Source of the DNA: Rhodanobacter glycinis
GTDB taxonomy: Bacteria; Pseudomonadota; Gammaproteobacteria; Xanthomonadales; Rhodanobacteraceae
DNA: 64,000 bases
Direction of reading: 5' to 3'
Assembly: GCF_900114325.1 (NCBI RefSeq)
Contig: NZ_FOSR01000005.1
Location: forward strand, 62,001-126,000
Below the pieces are notes generated by a model. That model was not told the DNA's origin. It did not search any database and saw only the letters and a program-made list of their open reading frames with translations. The first letter of the stretch is position 1. Each line of letters opens with the position of its first letter. The position numbers and the translations under genes were made by a program. Shown one piece after another: positions 28,859 to 37,586 of the stretch.

Positions 28859-29968
28859 CTATTCGTGATGGTGTGGTGAATGAAAACCGGCTCGGTTGAC
28901 CAAGGCATCGCGTTGAGCAAGTTGCAGGTCAGCCTGCATCATCTCGCTCACCAAGGCATCGAAGTCGGTTTCGGGCTGCCAGCCCAATTGTTGTTTGGCT
29001 TTGGTGGGGTCCCCGAGCAAGGTTTCGACTTCAGCGGAGCGGAAGTAGTGTGGGTCAATGGCTGCGATATGCTGCCCCGGACGCATGGCCGAATCAGCCG
29101 GTACTGTAGTGACCACGCCATGTTCGTCAACGCCCTCACCCCTCCAATCCAGCATGACACCTAGCTCGCGAGCTGCACAGGTTACGAATTCACGTACCGA
29201 ATGTTGTACGCCAGTGGCGATGACGAAGTCTTCTGGGGCGTCCTGCTGCAGCATCAGCCATTGCGCTTTGACATAGTCGCGTGCGTGGCCCCAGTCACGT
29301 CGGGCGTCGAGGTTACCTAGGTACAGGCAATCCTGCAGGCCGAGGTGGATGCGGGAAAGCGCGCGAGTGATCTTGCGGGTCACAAAGGTTTCGCCGCGGC
29401 GGGGCGACTCATGGTTGAACAAAATGCCGTTGCAAGCGTATAGGCCGTAGGCCTCACGGTAGTTCACCACGATCCAGTACGCGTACAGCTTGGCCACACC
29501 GTAGGGCGATCGTGGATAGAACGGCGTGGTTTCGCTTTGTGGCGTTTGCTGCACCTTGCCGTAAAGCTCCGAAGTTGAAGCCTGATAAAAGCGCGTCTTG
29601 CGTTCCAGGCCCAGTATGCGAATTGCCTCGAGCAATCGAAGCGTGCCGATCGCATCGGTATCAGCAGTGTACTCGGGCATCTCGAACGAGACCTGCACGT
29701 GACTCTGGGCGCCCAAGTTGTAGATTTCGTCGGGTTGCACCTGCTGGATGATGCGGATCAGGTTGCTGGCGTCGGTCAGGTCACCGTAGTGCAGAAAAAA
29801 CCTCTGGTCGGTTTCATGTGGGTCCTGATACAGGTGATCGACGCGCTCGGTGTTGAACGATGAGGCACGGCGCTTGATGCCATGCACCTCGTAGCCTTTG
29901 GCAAGCAGGAGCTCGGCAAGGTAGGCACCGTCCTGTCCGGTGATTCCAGAAATGAGTGCGCGTTTCAC
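28859..29968 (-). CDS. gmd: GDP-mannose 4,6-dehydratase
   Basis: This 369-residue SDR enzyme makes GDP-4-keto-6-deoxy-D-mannose from GDP-mannose. The motifs are [15 protein letters not shown] (about 7-21), catalytic [13 protein letters not shown] with Thr/Glu, [10 protein letters not shown] (YxxxK) and [14 protein letters not shown]. The length is typical. The only start fitting the conserved MKRALI N-terminus is a GTG at 29968. It precedes fcl in a tight pair. Confidence 0.96.
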   Translation of the reverse strand: MKRALISGITGQDGAYLAELLLAKGYEVHGIKRRASSFNTERVDHLYQDPHETDQRFFLHYGDLTDASNLIRIIQQVQPDEIYNLGAQSHVQVSFEMPEYTADTDAIGTLRLLEAIRILGLERKTRFYQASTSELYGKVQQTPQSETTPFYPRSPYGVAKLYAYWIVVNYREAYGLYACNGILFNHESPRRGETFVTRKITRALSRIHLGLQDCLYLGNLDARRDWGHARDYVKAQWLMLQQDAPEDFVIATGVQHSVREFVTCAARELGVMLDWRGEGVDEHGVVTTVPADSAMRPGQHIAAIDPHYFRSAEVETLLGDPTKAKQQLGWQPETDFDALVSEMMQADLQLAQRDALVNRAGFHSPHHHE

Positions 29969-30008
29969 GGGGTTTCCGGTGGTTGAACGTATTCAGTCAC
30001 GTTGCAGT

Positions 30009-32132
30009 TTAGCTGCTCAACGGTTGGGCGTGCGGTGCGGCTTCGACCGGTATTAGAGGTCGTGCGATCAGCAGTTTGCGCAGACCATCAAGGTCATTGT
30101 TCAAGCGCCCGCCCGTGTTCAGCTCCTGCAGGCGTTGCAGAGCCTGCGCTGCCTGGTGAACGTGACCCTGCACAATAAGCATGCGAATCAGGGTAATTTG
30201 GTAGGCGGGCTCGTTTGGGCTGGTTGTTACGGCCTGTTTGGTCATGCGTAACCCCAAGTCATGGTCTGCCAGCACATTCCAGGCGAAGTCGCCGTACATG
30301 GCAAGCAGTCGCGCGCTGGGATTTGGATGCGACAAAGCAGCCAGATAGGCGGCGATCATCCGGCTTGTTGGTAGATTGCAGTTGTGTTCGCGATCACATT
30401 GGGTCAGAGCACTCAGTGAACTCTCGTCCTGCACGCCGGGTTTGTGCGCCTTGAGCTTGCCAATCAAGCTATCCCACCATGCGTCCTTCAGTGGCAAGTG
30501 CATGCGCGAGTTCATGAAGATCAGCGCCTGTTCTGGCAGGATTGAGGCATCTGGTAGTGCCGCGGCCCGTTCCAGTGGCGCATAGGCCAGCTTGGTGAAT
30601 GGCGATGCTGGATCGTAATGCGAGTAGATAATGTAGGTACGGCCCAACTCGTATTCTGCGCGGGGGGAATCGGGTGCACGGGCGGCAAGGGTTTCAGCCA
30701 GTAGTAGCGGGTTGCCCCATGCCATGGCTGACATGGCTGTTTCGCCAGTCCATAACAGCAACAGGCCACCGAGCAGTATGCGGCGTGGTAACGCAAAGGA
30801 CGCTGATGTTGCGTTGGATGCGAAAGCCGCCAGCAACGGCACCAGCGCCAGCATCAACCCGAAACTGGCGAAGTAGTTACGGTGCTCATAGACTAGTTCC
30901 AACGGCAGGATGGTGCCAGTGAGTAGTTGGCAGCCGAGGAATAGTGCAATACCCAATGCCACGAGCGGGCGGCGCGGACGCAGCCATACTGCAAATGCCG
31001 CCAGGCTGGTCAGCGTTAGCATGCATACGAGTGTCGTCCATGGGGAGAGCAATCCGGTCGAGGTGTGGAAATTGTCGTGATAAAACGACAGGTCATGTGG
31101 TACCGGCAACAACGTCCAGACGATGTAATCCACCACGATGCGTGCTTCGCTGAGTAGCCGCGTATCAAGTGTGAAGTCGCGTGTGGCCCAATCTGCGTGG
31201 TTCAGCACGTTGGGAAGTAGCCATGTGAGTCCTCCGATCAATGGCAGCACCAGCACGAGCAGGAACAACGCGATTAGGCGGCGGTCGCGTGGACCCGCTG
31301 TTGTGCGAAAACCGAACAGTGCCCATTCGATCAGCAACGCATACAACGGCAACATCGCCGCTGTTTCCTTGGCCAGAATGCCGACAGCAGCAGGGACGGT
31401 GATGCTGATGACACAGAGCCAAAAGCCACCCCATCCTGACTTTCCTCTGTGAGCTAGAGATGGAATAAGAGCGTTGGTCGCGTCAGCGATGGATTCAAGC
31501 ATGTGTCGTCGGCCGGCGACATAACCGATCAGGCCCAGCAAGACGAACAGGTTCGCCATGCTCTCCATGCGTTGCACCACATACAGCACGCCAGTCAGGT
31601 TGATGGGCAGGAGCATCCAGGCGGCGGCGATCAGTGCTGCAGTTACGCTGACTCGCTGTGCTTCACCAGCCCAGGCATACGTTGTCGTAGGTGCTTGCTC
31701 GTGAGCGATGCTCTTGGTGGGTTCCGGTTCCTGTTCGGATGTGTCAAAAGGGATCGCCCGCGAGCGGGTTCCTACGCGTATGCACGCGGATCGCAACAAA
31801 CCCCGCGCCAGCAGAAACACGAGTAACCCATTCAGCAGGTGAATGACCAGATTGGTCAGCTTCATGCTATAGGGATTAAGTCCTCCGCTGGCGAGATAGT
31901 TGAGCGCAAAGCTCAACGACGCCAATGGGCGTTTGAATTCACTGGCTGGCGACGATAGCGCCGCATTCATCAGTGAAGCCAGATCAGCGTGTGCTGGCTG
32001 CACACCGTGGTTGTCGACGATGTTGGGGTAATCGTCGAACAGAAACCCGCCCGAGAGGCCTGGCCAGTATGCGACGGCCGTAACGATGATGGCGATGGCA
32101 AGAACCCACCGGTGCAGCGAACGGCGTATCAA
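30009..32132 (-). CDS. GT-C membrane glycosyltransferase, TMTC-like, with C-terminal TPR region
   Basis: This 707-residue protein has about 10-12 transmembrane helices followed by a soluble helical C-terminus (about 480-700) with TPR-like repeats. The first outer loop carries the acidic motif GGFLFDDYPNI (about 28-38), a likely catalytic DD of GT-C enzymes. A later loop has LAKETAAMLPLYALLIEW, matching the KE motif of animal TMTC O-mannosyltransferases. The start is a TTG overlapping the upstream stop (TTGA). A REP doublet lies inside the coding sequence at 31687-31775 and adds a hydrophilic stretch near residues 119-149 that the sibling gene lacks. It probably transfers a lipid-linked sugar to protein, perhaps pilin. 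Confidence is good for the fold and low for the substrate. Confidence 0.75.
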   Translation of the reverse strand: MIRRSLHRWVLAIAIIVTAVAYWPGLSGGFLFDDYPNIVDNHGVQPAHADLASLMNAALSSPASEFKRPLASLSFALNYLASGGLNPYSMKLTNLVIHLLNGLLVFLLARGLLRSACIRVGTRSRAIPFDTSEQEPEPTKSIAHEQAPTTTYAWAGEAQRVSVTAALIAAAWMLLPINLTGVLYVVQRMESMANLFVLLGLIGYVAGRRHMLESIADATNALIPSLAHRGKSGWGGFWLCVISITVPAAVGILAKETAAMLPLYALLIEWALFGFRTTAGPRDRRLIALFLLVLVLPLIGGLTWLLPNVLNHADWATRDFTLDTRLLSEARIVVDYIVWTLLPVPHDLSFYHDNFHTSTGLLSPWTTLVCMLTLTSLAAFAVWLRPRRPLVALGIALFLGCQLLTGTILPLELVYEHRNYFASFGLMLALVPLLAAFASNATSASFALPRRILLGGLLLLWTGETAMSAMAWGNPLLLAETLAARAPDSPRAEYELGRTYIIYSHYDPASPFTKLAYAPLERAAALPDASILPEQALIFMNSRMHLPLKDAWWDSLIGKLKAHKPGVQDESSLSALTQCDREHNCNLPTSRMIAAYLAALSHPNPSARLLAMYGDFAWNVLADHDLGLRMTKQAVTTSPNEPAYQITLIRMLIVQGHVHQAAQALQRLQELNTGGRLNNDLDGLRKLLIARPLIPVEAAPHAQPLSS
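31687..31775. repeat. REP doublet inside the coding sequence of a GT-C gene
   Basis: The left unit is GTAGGTGCTTGCTCGTGAGC followed by GATGCTCTT. The right unit is its inverted partner, ATCGCCCGCGAGCGGGTTCC followed by TAC. This is the family seen in intergenic gaps at 51842 and 62983. The reading frame stays open through it and encodes VGTRSRAIPFD and neighbouring residues. Confidence 0.88.
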
Positions 32133-34144
32133 CGTGGTGTGCTCCGGGTAGAACCTGATGGTACAGTATTGGCGCTGTCGGTTTGTGCGTCGAGGCTTAA
32201 TTGATGCCGCAGATGAGTAAATTCATGCGGCCAATAGTTTTCGCGAGCGAGCACCCACGCATGCACCATGGGCATGCCGAAGCCTGGTGGGGCGACATGA
32301 TCTTGTACTTGCCGGTAGTGATTGAGAAGGAGCAAGCCTTGCAATGGGTAACCGTGGGCGCCCAGATTGGCCGCTGCCTCCAGCGCAAATCCTGGACGTA
32401 CTTGCAAGTCAAGTGCATGGGTGAAGTCGGTTAGTGCTTCATTTGGCTGATGCTGCGCGATGGCAATTCTTCCGCGAAGATAAGTCAGGTCCTGTTGCGG
32501 CCCGGCAGCCGACAGCTTTGGGTTTTGCAAACCCGTATTGATCAAGTCCAGCAGACTTTTCAATGTCAACCCGGGGCAGTGACCGGACATCGCCGTCGGC
32601 AGCATGTTTTCGAACCAGTGGGTGAATAGTATTCCAGTGCTTGGGCTACCTGACATGGCCTGCTGTGCTGCGGCGAGGTCGGCATGACTCACACCACCGG
32701 TCATGCAGCGCGCACTGACCAAGTTGAACGCAAGTTGGGCTTGGTCGGGGCGCGCGGCGAGCAGCGTCTCCAGCCTGTGTATGGCGGCGCGAGGGTGATC
32801 GGTTTGCATCTCGATTTGCGCGACATTGGCCTGTGCACGCGGCGAATCGGGGTTGATTCTGGCCCATATCGAGGCTTGCGTCTGCACGTTGCCCCATACC
32901 TCGGTGCGTGCATGGGTCATCCATGTCAGGGTGAGCGGCAGGACAAGCATGAGAGCGTATTTGGGCAGGCGCATGGCGCGCGTATCGGCCAGCCACAAGC
33001 CGAGGGGCCAGAACATCAACAGCGCGGGTACGTAGTTGCGATGCTCAAAGTACAGCTCCAGTGGAATAGAGCTGGATTCGAGTAGTTGGCCGGCGAAATA
33101 GAACAGTATCGCCAACGCCAAGGCCGGGTGGCGTTTACGCCAGTGCCAAGCCGCCGCGATCAGTGCGAGCACCGCAAGTAACGCTGGCAGAGTCGTGTCT
33201 GGGTGGAGCCACGAGGTGGACGCAGCGTATTGATCATTGAACAGGCCGCTGGAAAGCGGTCGCGGTAGCCACAGCAGCTTGAGATAATCCATCAAGACCC
33301 GTGGCTCGGTGAGCAGTCGTTGACCGATACTCCATGGGCGAATACCCTCCGGGCCGCCTACCCACAAACCGTGCGCGCCGATATACAGCAGGTAGATGAG
33401 GATGGCGGTGGCGGGAACGATCCCGAAGACCAGCATGATGGCCCGGTGGAGACGTCGCGCAGTGGTGATCGTTGGCAGTTGGCGTGGTGCCAACACGATG
33501 ACCTCGATCAGCAGTGCGTACAGCGGCAACAGTGCGCCGTTGGCCTTGGCCAGTACGCCAAGCAGGGTAAAACCGCCCAATCCAAGCACGCTCCACAATG
33601 TACCTGCTTTCAGCTGTCCCTTGATCAGCTGTTGGCGGCCATGTAGCCACAGCAGTAGTCCAGCCATCACGCAAGTGGCCGGCAGCATCGCTTCACGCTG
33701 AACGATATATAGCGTGGCCGACACCAGTAGTGGATGTAGCAACCACAGTGCGGCGCCAAGCAGCGCTGCCAACTTGCAGTGCCGTTCGTCGAGATCCAAC
33801 AAGCGGCCGAGTTTGGTCAGCAGTGCGTATAGCAGCACACCATTGAGCAGGTGCAGGATCAGACTGGTGCGCTTGAACGGGTAGGGGGCGGCTGGCCAGT
33901 TATGAGCATCCAGCAGAAAAGTCAGCAGGGTGAGTGGTCGGCCGGTGGGGTCGGCAGTGCCCGACGTGAGGTAACGCCAGAAGGTGGGCCAATTGTCGAT
34001 GGGGCCAGTCGCGCCCAGTGCCGGCAGGTTGGCGAAATCATCGAACAGAAATCCGCCATGCAAACCAGGCACGTAAGCCCACCCTGCTAACAGCAGCGTA
34101 CAAACCAAAAGGATGGGAAACAGGAAGCGGTTGTGTACGGTCAC
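32129..34144 (-). CDS. GT-C membrane glycosyltransferase, TMTC-like
   Basis: This 671-residue multi-pass protein is homologous to the downstream 707-residue enzyme. Its first loop motif is GGFLFDDFANL (about 29-39). It also has LLHPLLVSATLYIVQREAML, and LAKANGALLPLYALLIEV where the relative has KE (Glu replaced by Ala). The C-terminal 250 residues are helical with TPR-like character. The start is a GTG at 34144. The gene lies just downstream of pilA1, separated by that gene's terminator. This position is comparable to pilin glycosyltransferases such as TfpO/TfpW, which sit beside pilA in Pseudomonas. Acceptor and sugar are inferred, not shown. Confidence 0.75.
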   Translation of the reverse strand: MTVHNRFLFPILLVCTLLLAGWAYVPGLHGGFLFDDFANLPALGATGPIDNWPTFWRYLTSGTADPTGRPLTLLTFLLDAHNWPAAPYPFKRTSLILHLLNGVLLYALLTKLGRLLDLDERHCKLAALLGAALWLLHPLLVSATLYIVQREAMLPATCVMAGLLLWLHGRQQLIKGQLKAGTLWSVLGLGGFTLLGVLAKANGALLPLYALLIEVIVLAPRQLPTITTARRLHRAIMLVFGIVPATAILIYLLYIGAHGLWVGGPEGIRPWSIGQRLLTEPRVLMDYLKLLWLPRPLSSGLFNDQYAASTSWLHPDTTLPALLAVLALIAAAWHWRKRHPALALAILFYFAGQLLESSSIPLELYFEHRNYVPALLMFWPLGLWLADTRAMRLPKYALMLVLPLTLTWMTHARTEVWGNVQTQASIWARINPDSPRAQANVAQIEMQTDHPRAAIHRLETLLAARPDQAQLAFNLVSARCMTGGVSHADLAAAQQAMSGSPSTGILFTHWFENMLPTAMSGHCPGLTLKSLLDLINTGLQNPKLSAAGPQQDLTYLRGRIAIAQHQPNEALTDFTHALDLQVRPGFALEAAANLGAHGYPLQGLLLLNHYRQVQDHVAPPGFGMPMVHAWVLARENYWPHEFTHLRHQLSLDAQTDSANTVPSGSTRSTPR

Positions 34145-34175
34145 ATTGGACTTTTAGCGTGGTGAGCAACAAGAG

Positions 34176-34199
34176 AAAGGCCGCACTAGGCGGCCTTTC
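34176..34199 (-). terminator. Terminator after pilA1
   Basis: A nine-base-pair stem (GAAAGGCCGC / GCGGCCTTTC) with a five-base loop reads on the minus strand into CTCTTGTTG, a moderately T-rich tail. It separates the strongly expressed type of gene, pilA1, from the GT-C gene. Confidence 0.7.
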
Positions 34200-34227
34200 G
34201 AGGTACCTCAATGCCAGTCGTTGGGTA

Positions 34228-34659
34228 TCAACGGCACGTTGCTGGCAGATACTTGGGCTGGACCGCATTCGTCTCGCCTTTGCAGGTCCACTTGACAACG
34301 CCATTGACGGTGGCCGCCGAGAGCGAAATGGTGGAGCCGGAAATCTTTGTGTTGGCCTTGTTACCAAAGGTGGCTGTGATCAGACCTCCGGAGACTGCGA
34401 CGCCGGTCACATAGCTACCGGTGATGGAGCCGGAGGATGCAATACCAGCCGATCCATTCCCCGCTGGAAAACGATTGGTGTTGGCCGCGAACTCGGTAAC
34501 GCCAATCTTGGCGCCGTCCATCAGGGTCACGCCTTCGGTAACCTGCGAACGGATGAGATAGTCCTGGTAGGCCGGGATGGCGATGGCAGCGAGGATGGCA
34601 ATGATCGCAACCACGATCATCAGTTCGATCAGGGTGAAGCCTTTCTGCATGTTCTTCAT
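34228..34659 (-). CDS. pilA: Type IV major pilin PilA (copy 1)
   Basis: This 143-residue type IVa prepilin has a short leader MKNMQKG cut before [20 protein letters not shown], with the conserved Glu5 of the mature protein. A globular domain follows, closed by a C-terminal cysteine pair (about C126 and C142) ending KYLPATCR. PilD processes it and PilB/PilC assemble it. A strong AGAGGA ribosome-binding site lies five bases before the ATG. It shares the N-terminal half and the general plan with pilA copy 2 but differs strongly in the globular part. Confidence 0.97.
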   Translation of the reverse strand: MKNMQKGFTLIELMIVVAIIAILAAIAIPAYQDYLIRSQVTEGVTLMDGAKIGVTEFAANTNRFPAGNGSAGIASSGSITGSYVTGVAVSGGLITATFGNKANTKISGSTISLSAATVNGVVKWTCKGETNAVQPKYLPATCR

Positions 34660-35014
34660 GGTAATTCCTCTTGGTTGGTCAGCTGACCGGTTGTGATGCC
34701 CCCTGAGCCTAAGTCCCGGAATCCCCCTAGGCGGGATCAGACCCCATGCACGTGGTCAGGAACGACCAGGAAGCCCGCAAAATCGAAGCACTATGTATGC
34801 CATCGACGATGCAACGATACTTTGACATATCGCGCTACGCGTAGATTGTGCAGGTCATCACGAATGTTTGATGGATGGACGAAGGCAATGTGTGCCGTGC
34901 TTGGGTCTACCGGGGGTCGGAGGTAACTTGAACTCTGGTCAATCAGGTCACCAAGTGACACTTTTGGTCAGTCTTGTGAAATGGTGGCGTATGCAGATGG
35001 CGCTTGAATGCACG
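34660..35014. other. 355-base gap between the two pilA genes
   Basis: The gap carries the pilA1 ribosome-binding site (34665-34670) and presumably its promoter. No clear -24/-12 element as good as that of pilA2 was found; the best GG-N10-GC match, at about 34731-34746, is weak. A small hairpin (TCACCAAGTGA) lies near 34948. No gene or clear pilA2 terminator was recognised. Confidence 0.5.
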
Positions 35015-35455
35015 CTACTTACGACAGACGGACGGCAGATACTTGCCCTGCAGGGTCGTGTGCTGGCTGCAGTCCCACGTGATGCTTCCGCTTCGGGTGG
35101 CCGGTGATAGAACCAGAACCCGGTCGTGGATGGCTCCATTTGCTTTGGGGCCGGCGAAGGCAACGCTGATCATGCCGTCGGAGACGGTCACGCTGGATAC
35201 ATAGCTTCCGCTGATCGAGCTGTCGGTGGCCATGCCGGCCGACTGGTTGTTGTGTGGAAACCGACCAGTATTCGATACGAAATCCCATACCGCTGCCTTC
35301 GCTCCCGAGCCCAGGCTTACGCCCTCGGTGATCTGGGCGCGGACCATATAGTCCTGATAAGCCGGTATGGCGATGGCCGCAAGAATGGCGATGATCGCCA
35401 CGACGATCATCAGCTCGATCAGGGTGAAACCCTGCGGCGAACGGTTGTTTGGCAT
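35015..35455 (-). CDS. pilA: Type IV major pilin PilA (copy 2)
   Basis: This 146-residue prepilin has leader MPNNRSPQG, cleaved before [20 protein letters not shown] with Glu5. The C-terminal disulfide region ends LPSVCRK, with a partner Cys in TWDCSQ. The N-terminal helix is identical to copy 1 for its first 20 or so mature residues, and the globular domain is divergent. An AGGGGGA ribosome-binding site and a -24/-12-type promoter lie upstream. Tandem pilins with different heads suggest differential use or antigenic diversity. Confidence 0.97.
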   Translation of the reverse strand: MPNNRSPQGFTLIELMIVVAIIAILAAIAIPAYQDYMVRAQITEGVSLGSGAKAAVWDFVSNTGRFPHNNQSAGMATDSSISGSYVSSVTVSDGMISVAFAGPKANGAIHDRVLVLSPATRSGSITWDCSQHTTLQGKYLPSVCRK

Positions 35456-35486
35456 GTGCTGGATCCCCCTGGAAACACAGGAGGGA

Positions 35487-35504
35487 ATGCACGCCTCGTA
35501 CCAA
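35487..35504 (-). promoter_or_regulatory. Putative sigma-54 (RpoN) promoter of pilA copy 2
   Basis: On the minus strand TTGGTACGAGGCGTGCAT has GG and GC separated by ten bases, as in -24/-12 promoters. It lies about 33 bases before the ATG, which leaves a leader of about 20 bases. RpoN/PilR control of pilA is well known in pseudomonads and xanthomonads. The -15 position is G rather than T. Confidence 0.6.
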
Positions 35505-35605
35505 TTTGACGGTCAAACGAGTGTGGCAATCAAATTGTGATGGATGTCACGTAAATGGTGCAGTAGTGGCCAATAGTTGGATTGGATAGCTGGCAATGGC
35601 GCGTT

Positions 35606-36970
35606 TTATGTCTCGCGTTGTTGCCGCCACGCGATGATCTTGGCGGCGGTAGTGGTGGCCAAAAGAATCTCGAGCGAGCGGAAGGGGATGGAGTAGCGTG
35701 GCTCCGACTGCAGCGCCGTATAAACCAGCGTAGCGAACGCTAGCAGACATGCCGAAGCGATAAGTGCGGCTTGGTTCGGTTGCTTGCATGGCAGGCTAGG
35801 TGAGTATCGCTTGACCATTGCGTAGAGCAAGCCTGCCAATGCAAGCAGCATCAGCAATGGATTGAACGTTCGGCAAATGATTTCTAGGGCGAGCCAGACT
35901 ACGTTGGTCTGGAAGGGCGAGTTCAAGGTTGGGTAGGGGTATATGTCGCCTTGCCCAATCTGGATGTCCCAGTCCCATAGGTCATACGGTTTTTGCAGCA
36001 GATACCATGCGGCATAGCGTAGTGGGTGTATGCCAAGACGCTGCGCGATCTCCTTGGCGCCTTGGATGGGAGCTGCCCGTAGCGTTTCGTATTCTTTGTT
36101 GATGGCGCCCAGTGTGGTTCGGGCCCCTGCTTTTGCGGCCGTATTGCCAAGGATCGACTGTCGCCAAGCGGAGTGGTAGCTAGGCCAAGAGCCTTGGACG
36201 AGATTTTGTGCTGCACGATCTCGTGAGGAGCTGTCCAGGGCGCTGTTTTGAATATGGATGTTGCGGAAAGACCAGCTGGCCGGAAGGAGCAAGGAGGCTA
36301 TCGTCAAGGTCAAGCAGATTTTTCTGAGAGCCGGCATTCGCCACGCCAGGAACGCTGCCAGGATGATGCCGAAAGGCAGCAATATCGCGTTGGTCAAGGC
36401 TGCCGCGCCAAAGGTCAATCCCGCTGCTGCCGCCAACCAATGATTCTTGTGTTGACATGCGTTTCCCCACAGAAGCAGACCTACGGTGCACAGAAAACCG
36501 AACAGAGTTTCAGTCAACAAGTAGCCGTCAATTGCGATGCTGTGTGGCCAAACAGCCATCAGAAGACCTGCGCCGATTGCCCAGCGTGTGGAAAGCCAAT
36601 GTTTGCCCAGTTGAACGGCCGCGGTGACTGTTAGTGCGCCGAGGAGTGCTTGGCACAAAAGAACCGTTGCATACCATGCATTTCCTGCACCCAGTGCTTT
36701 CATCCAGATTGCCAGAAACAAAGGGTAGCCTGGGTCCCGGTAGTTGTCCGGCACGATGGAAACTGCACCAGGAGGACTCTTGGAGAATGTTCCGTGGTGT
36801 ACGAGGTTCCATGCGTAGGCGAAGTATTGTCTGGCATCGCCACGCACGGGTTCGTAGATCACCGCAGTGCTGACGTAGTACCAGCGTAGTGCCAAGGCGA
36901 AAAATGTGATGATCAAAAGCGCCATTGGCCAGCGCCAACGGTTGCGTTCAGTAGGGTTGGCTGCGTGCAT
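35606..36970 (-). CDS. GT-C family glycosyltransferase, PMT/ArnT (GT39)-like
   Basis: This 454-residue protein has about 10-12 transmembrane helices. The first outer loop has an acidic motif in EPVRGDARQYFAYAWNL (about 37-53), and YRDPGYPLFLAIWMKALG follows near 75, both typical of dolichyl-phosphate-mannose-protein mannosyltransferase/ArnT-like enzymes. It lacks the TPR tail of its three TMTC-like neighbours. It lies upstream of pilA copy 2 on the same strand and could glycosylate pilin or modify a glycolipid. The start ATG at 36970 slightly overlaps the corA fragment's frame. Confidence 0.75.
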   Translation of the reverse strand: MHAANPTERNRWRWPMALLIITFFALALRWYYVSTAVIYEPVRGDARQYFAYAWNLVHHGTFSKSPPGAVSIVPDNYRDPGYPLFLAIWMKALGAGNAWYATVLLCQALLGALTVTAAVQLGKHWLSTRWAIGAGLLMAVWPHSIAIDGYLLTETLFGFLCTVGLLLWGNACQHKNHWLAAAAGLTFGAAALTNAILLPFGIILAAFLAWRMPALRKICLTLTIASLLLPASWSFRNIHIQNSALDSSSRDRAAQNLVQGSWPSYHSAWRQSILGNTAAKAGARTTLGAINKEYETLRAAPIQGAKEIAQRLGIHPLRYAAWYLLQKPYDLWDWDIQIGQGDIYPYPTLNSPFQTNVVWLALEIICRTFNPLLMLLALAGLLYAMVKRYSPSLPCKQPNQAALIASACLLAFATLVYTALQSEPRYSIPFRSLEILLATTTAAKIIAWRQQRET

Positions 36971-37565
36971 GTGTGATACGAGATGGCGTGGAAGCGTGTC
37001 GGAGTATGCCTGACTGCTCGCGTGCTTGGCAGGGGTGACTCGTACATTGCGAATGTGCCAAGTGCGTCTGATTGTCTCGCGACTGTGGTTTTCTCTGTTC
37101 GAGAATGTGTTCGCTGGTGCGTCGTGCCGGTGAATAGGATAGTGAGGCGCCGTGGCGTACGGTCACCAGATAACGTGGGCCGAGGAAGATGTGGGTTTCG
37201 CCGAACGCAATGTTGCTGCCGGTCAGTTGTGCCGTCTGCACCACGATGAACAACGAGTCGCCGTAGGATTCGATCTTGGTGCGCGGGTGGGCACCTCGTG
37301 CATCCTCGATGGCCAGATCATGCAGGTCGAATTCTTCCTGAAATTTCAGCAGCAGCGATTCGTCCGATTCGTGCAGGTCCACCCAGACGAAGGTGTCGGG
37401 TTCTTTCAGCACGTCGCTGATCGCATCGAGGCTGAGGTCGCCGATGCGTGTGCCGTCGTTGCGACAGGCGACACAGTTGACGACCATCCGGCTCGTGGCG
37501 GCGGTGTTTTTGATGCCCGCGTCGGCGCCGGTTGGAGGGTATTGTCCGCGGGATCCCACTGCCAT
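36948..37565 (-). pseudogene. Truncated corA fragment (N-terminal domain only)
   Basis: From the Met at 37487 (MVVNCVACRNDGTRIGD) the frame closely matches the N-terminal cytoplasmic domain of the intact CorA at 43978-44991. DAISDVLKEPDTFVWV and GETHIFLGPRYLVTVRHGAS are shared. Similarity ends near 37100, after SYSPARRT, and the frame then runs on in unrelated sequence to 36948. Both transmembrane helices and the GMN pore motif are missing, so it cannot be a transporter. It is a relic of a partial duplication. Confidence 0.88.
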
Positions 37566-37586
37566 TGGCGGTGGTTGCAGTACGGG

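Noticed and set aside
34731-34746. Sigma-54 promoter for pilA copy 1
   Set aside because: A GG-N10-GC spacing exists, but the surrounding bases match the consensus poorly, so it was not listed as a feature.
36948-37565. A functional short CorA
   Set aside because: It lacks both membrane helices and the GMN motif, and its C-terminal third is unrelated sequence.
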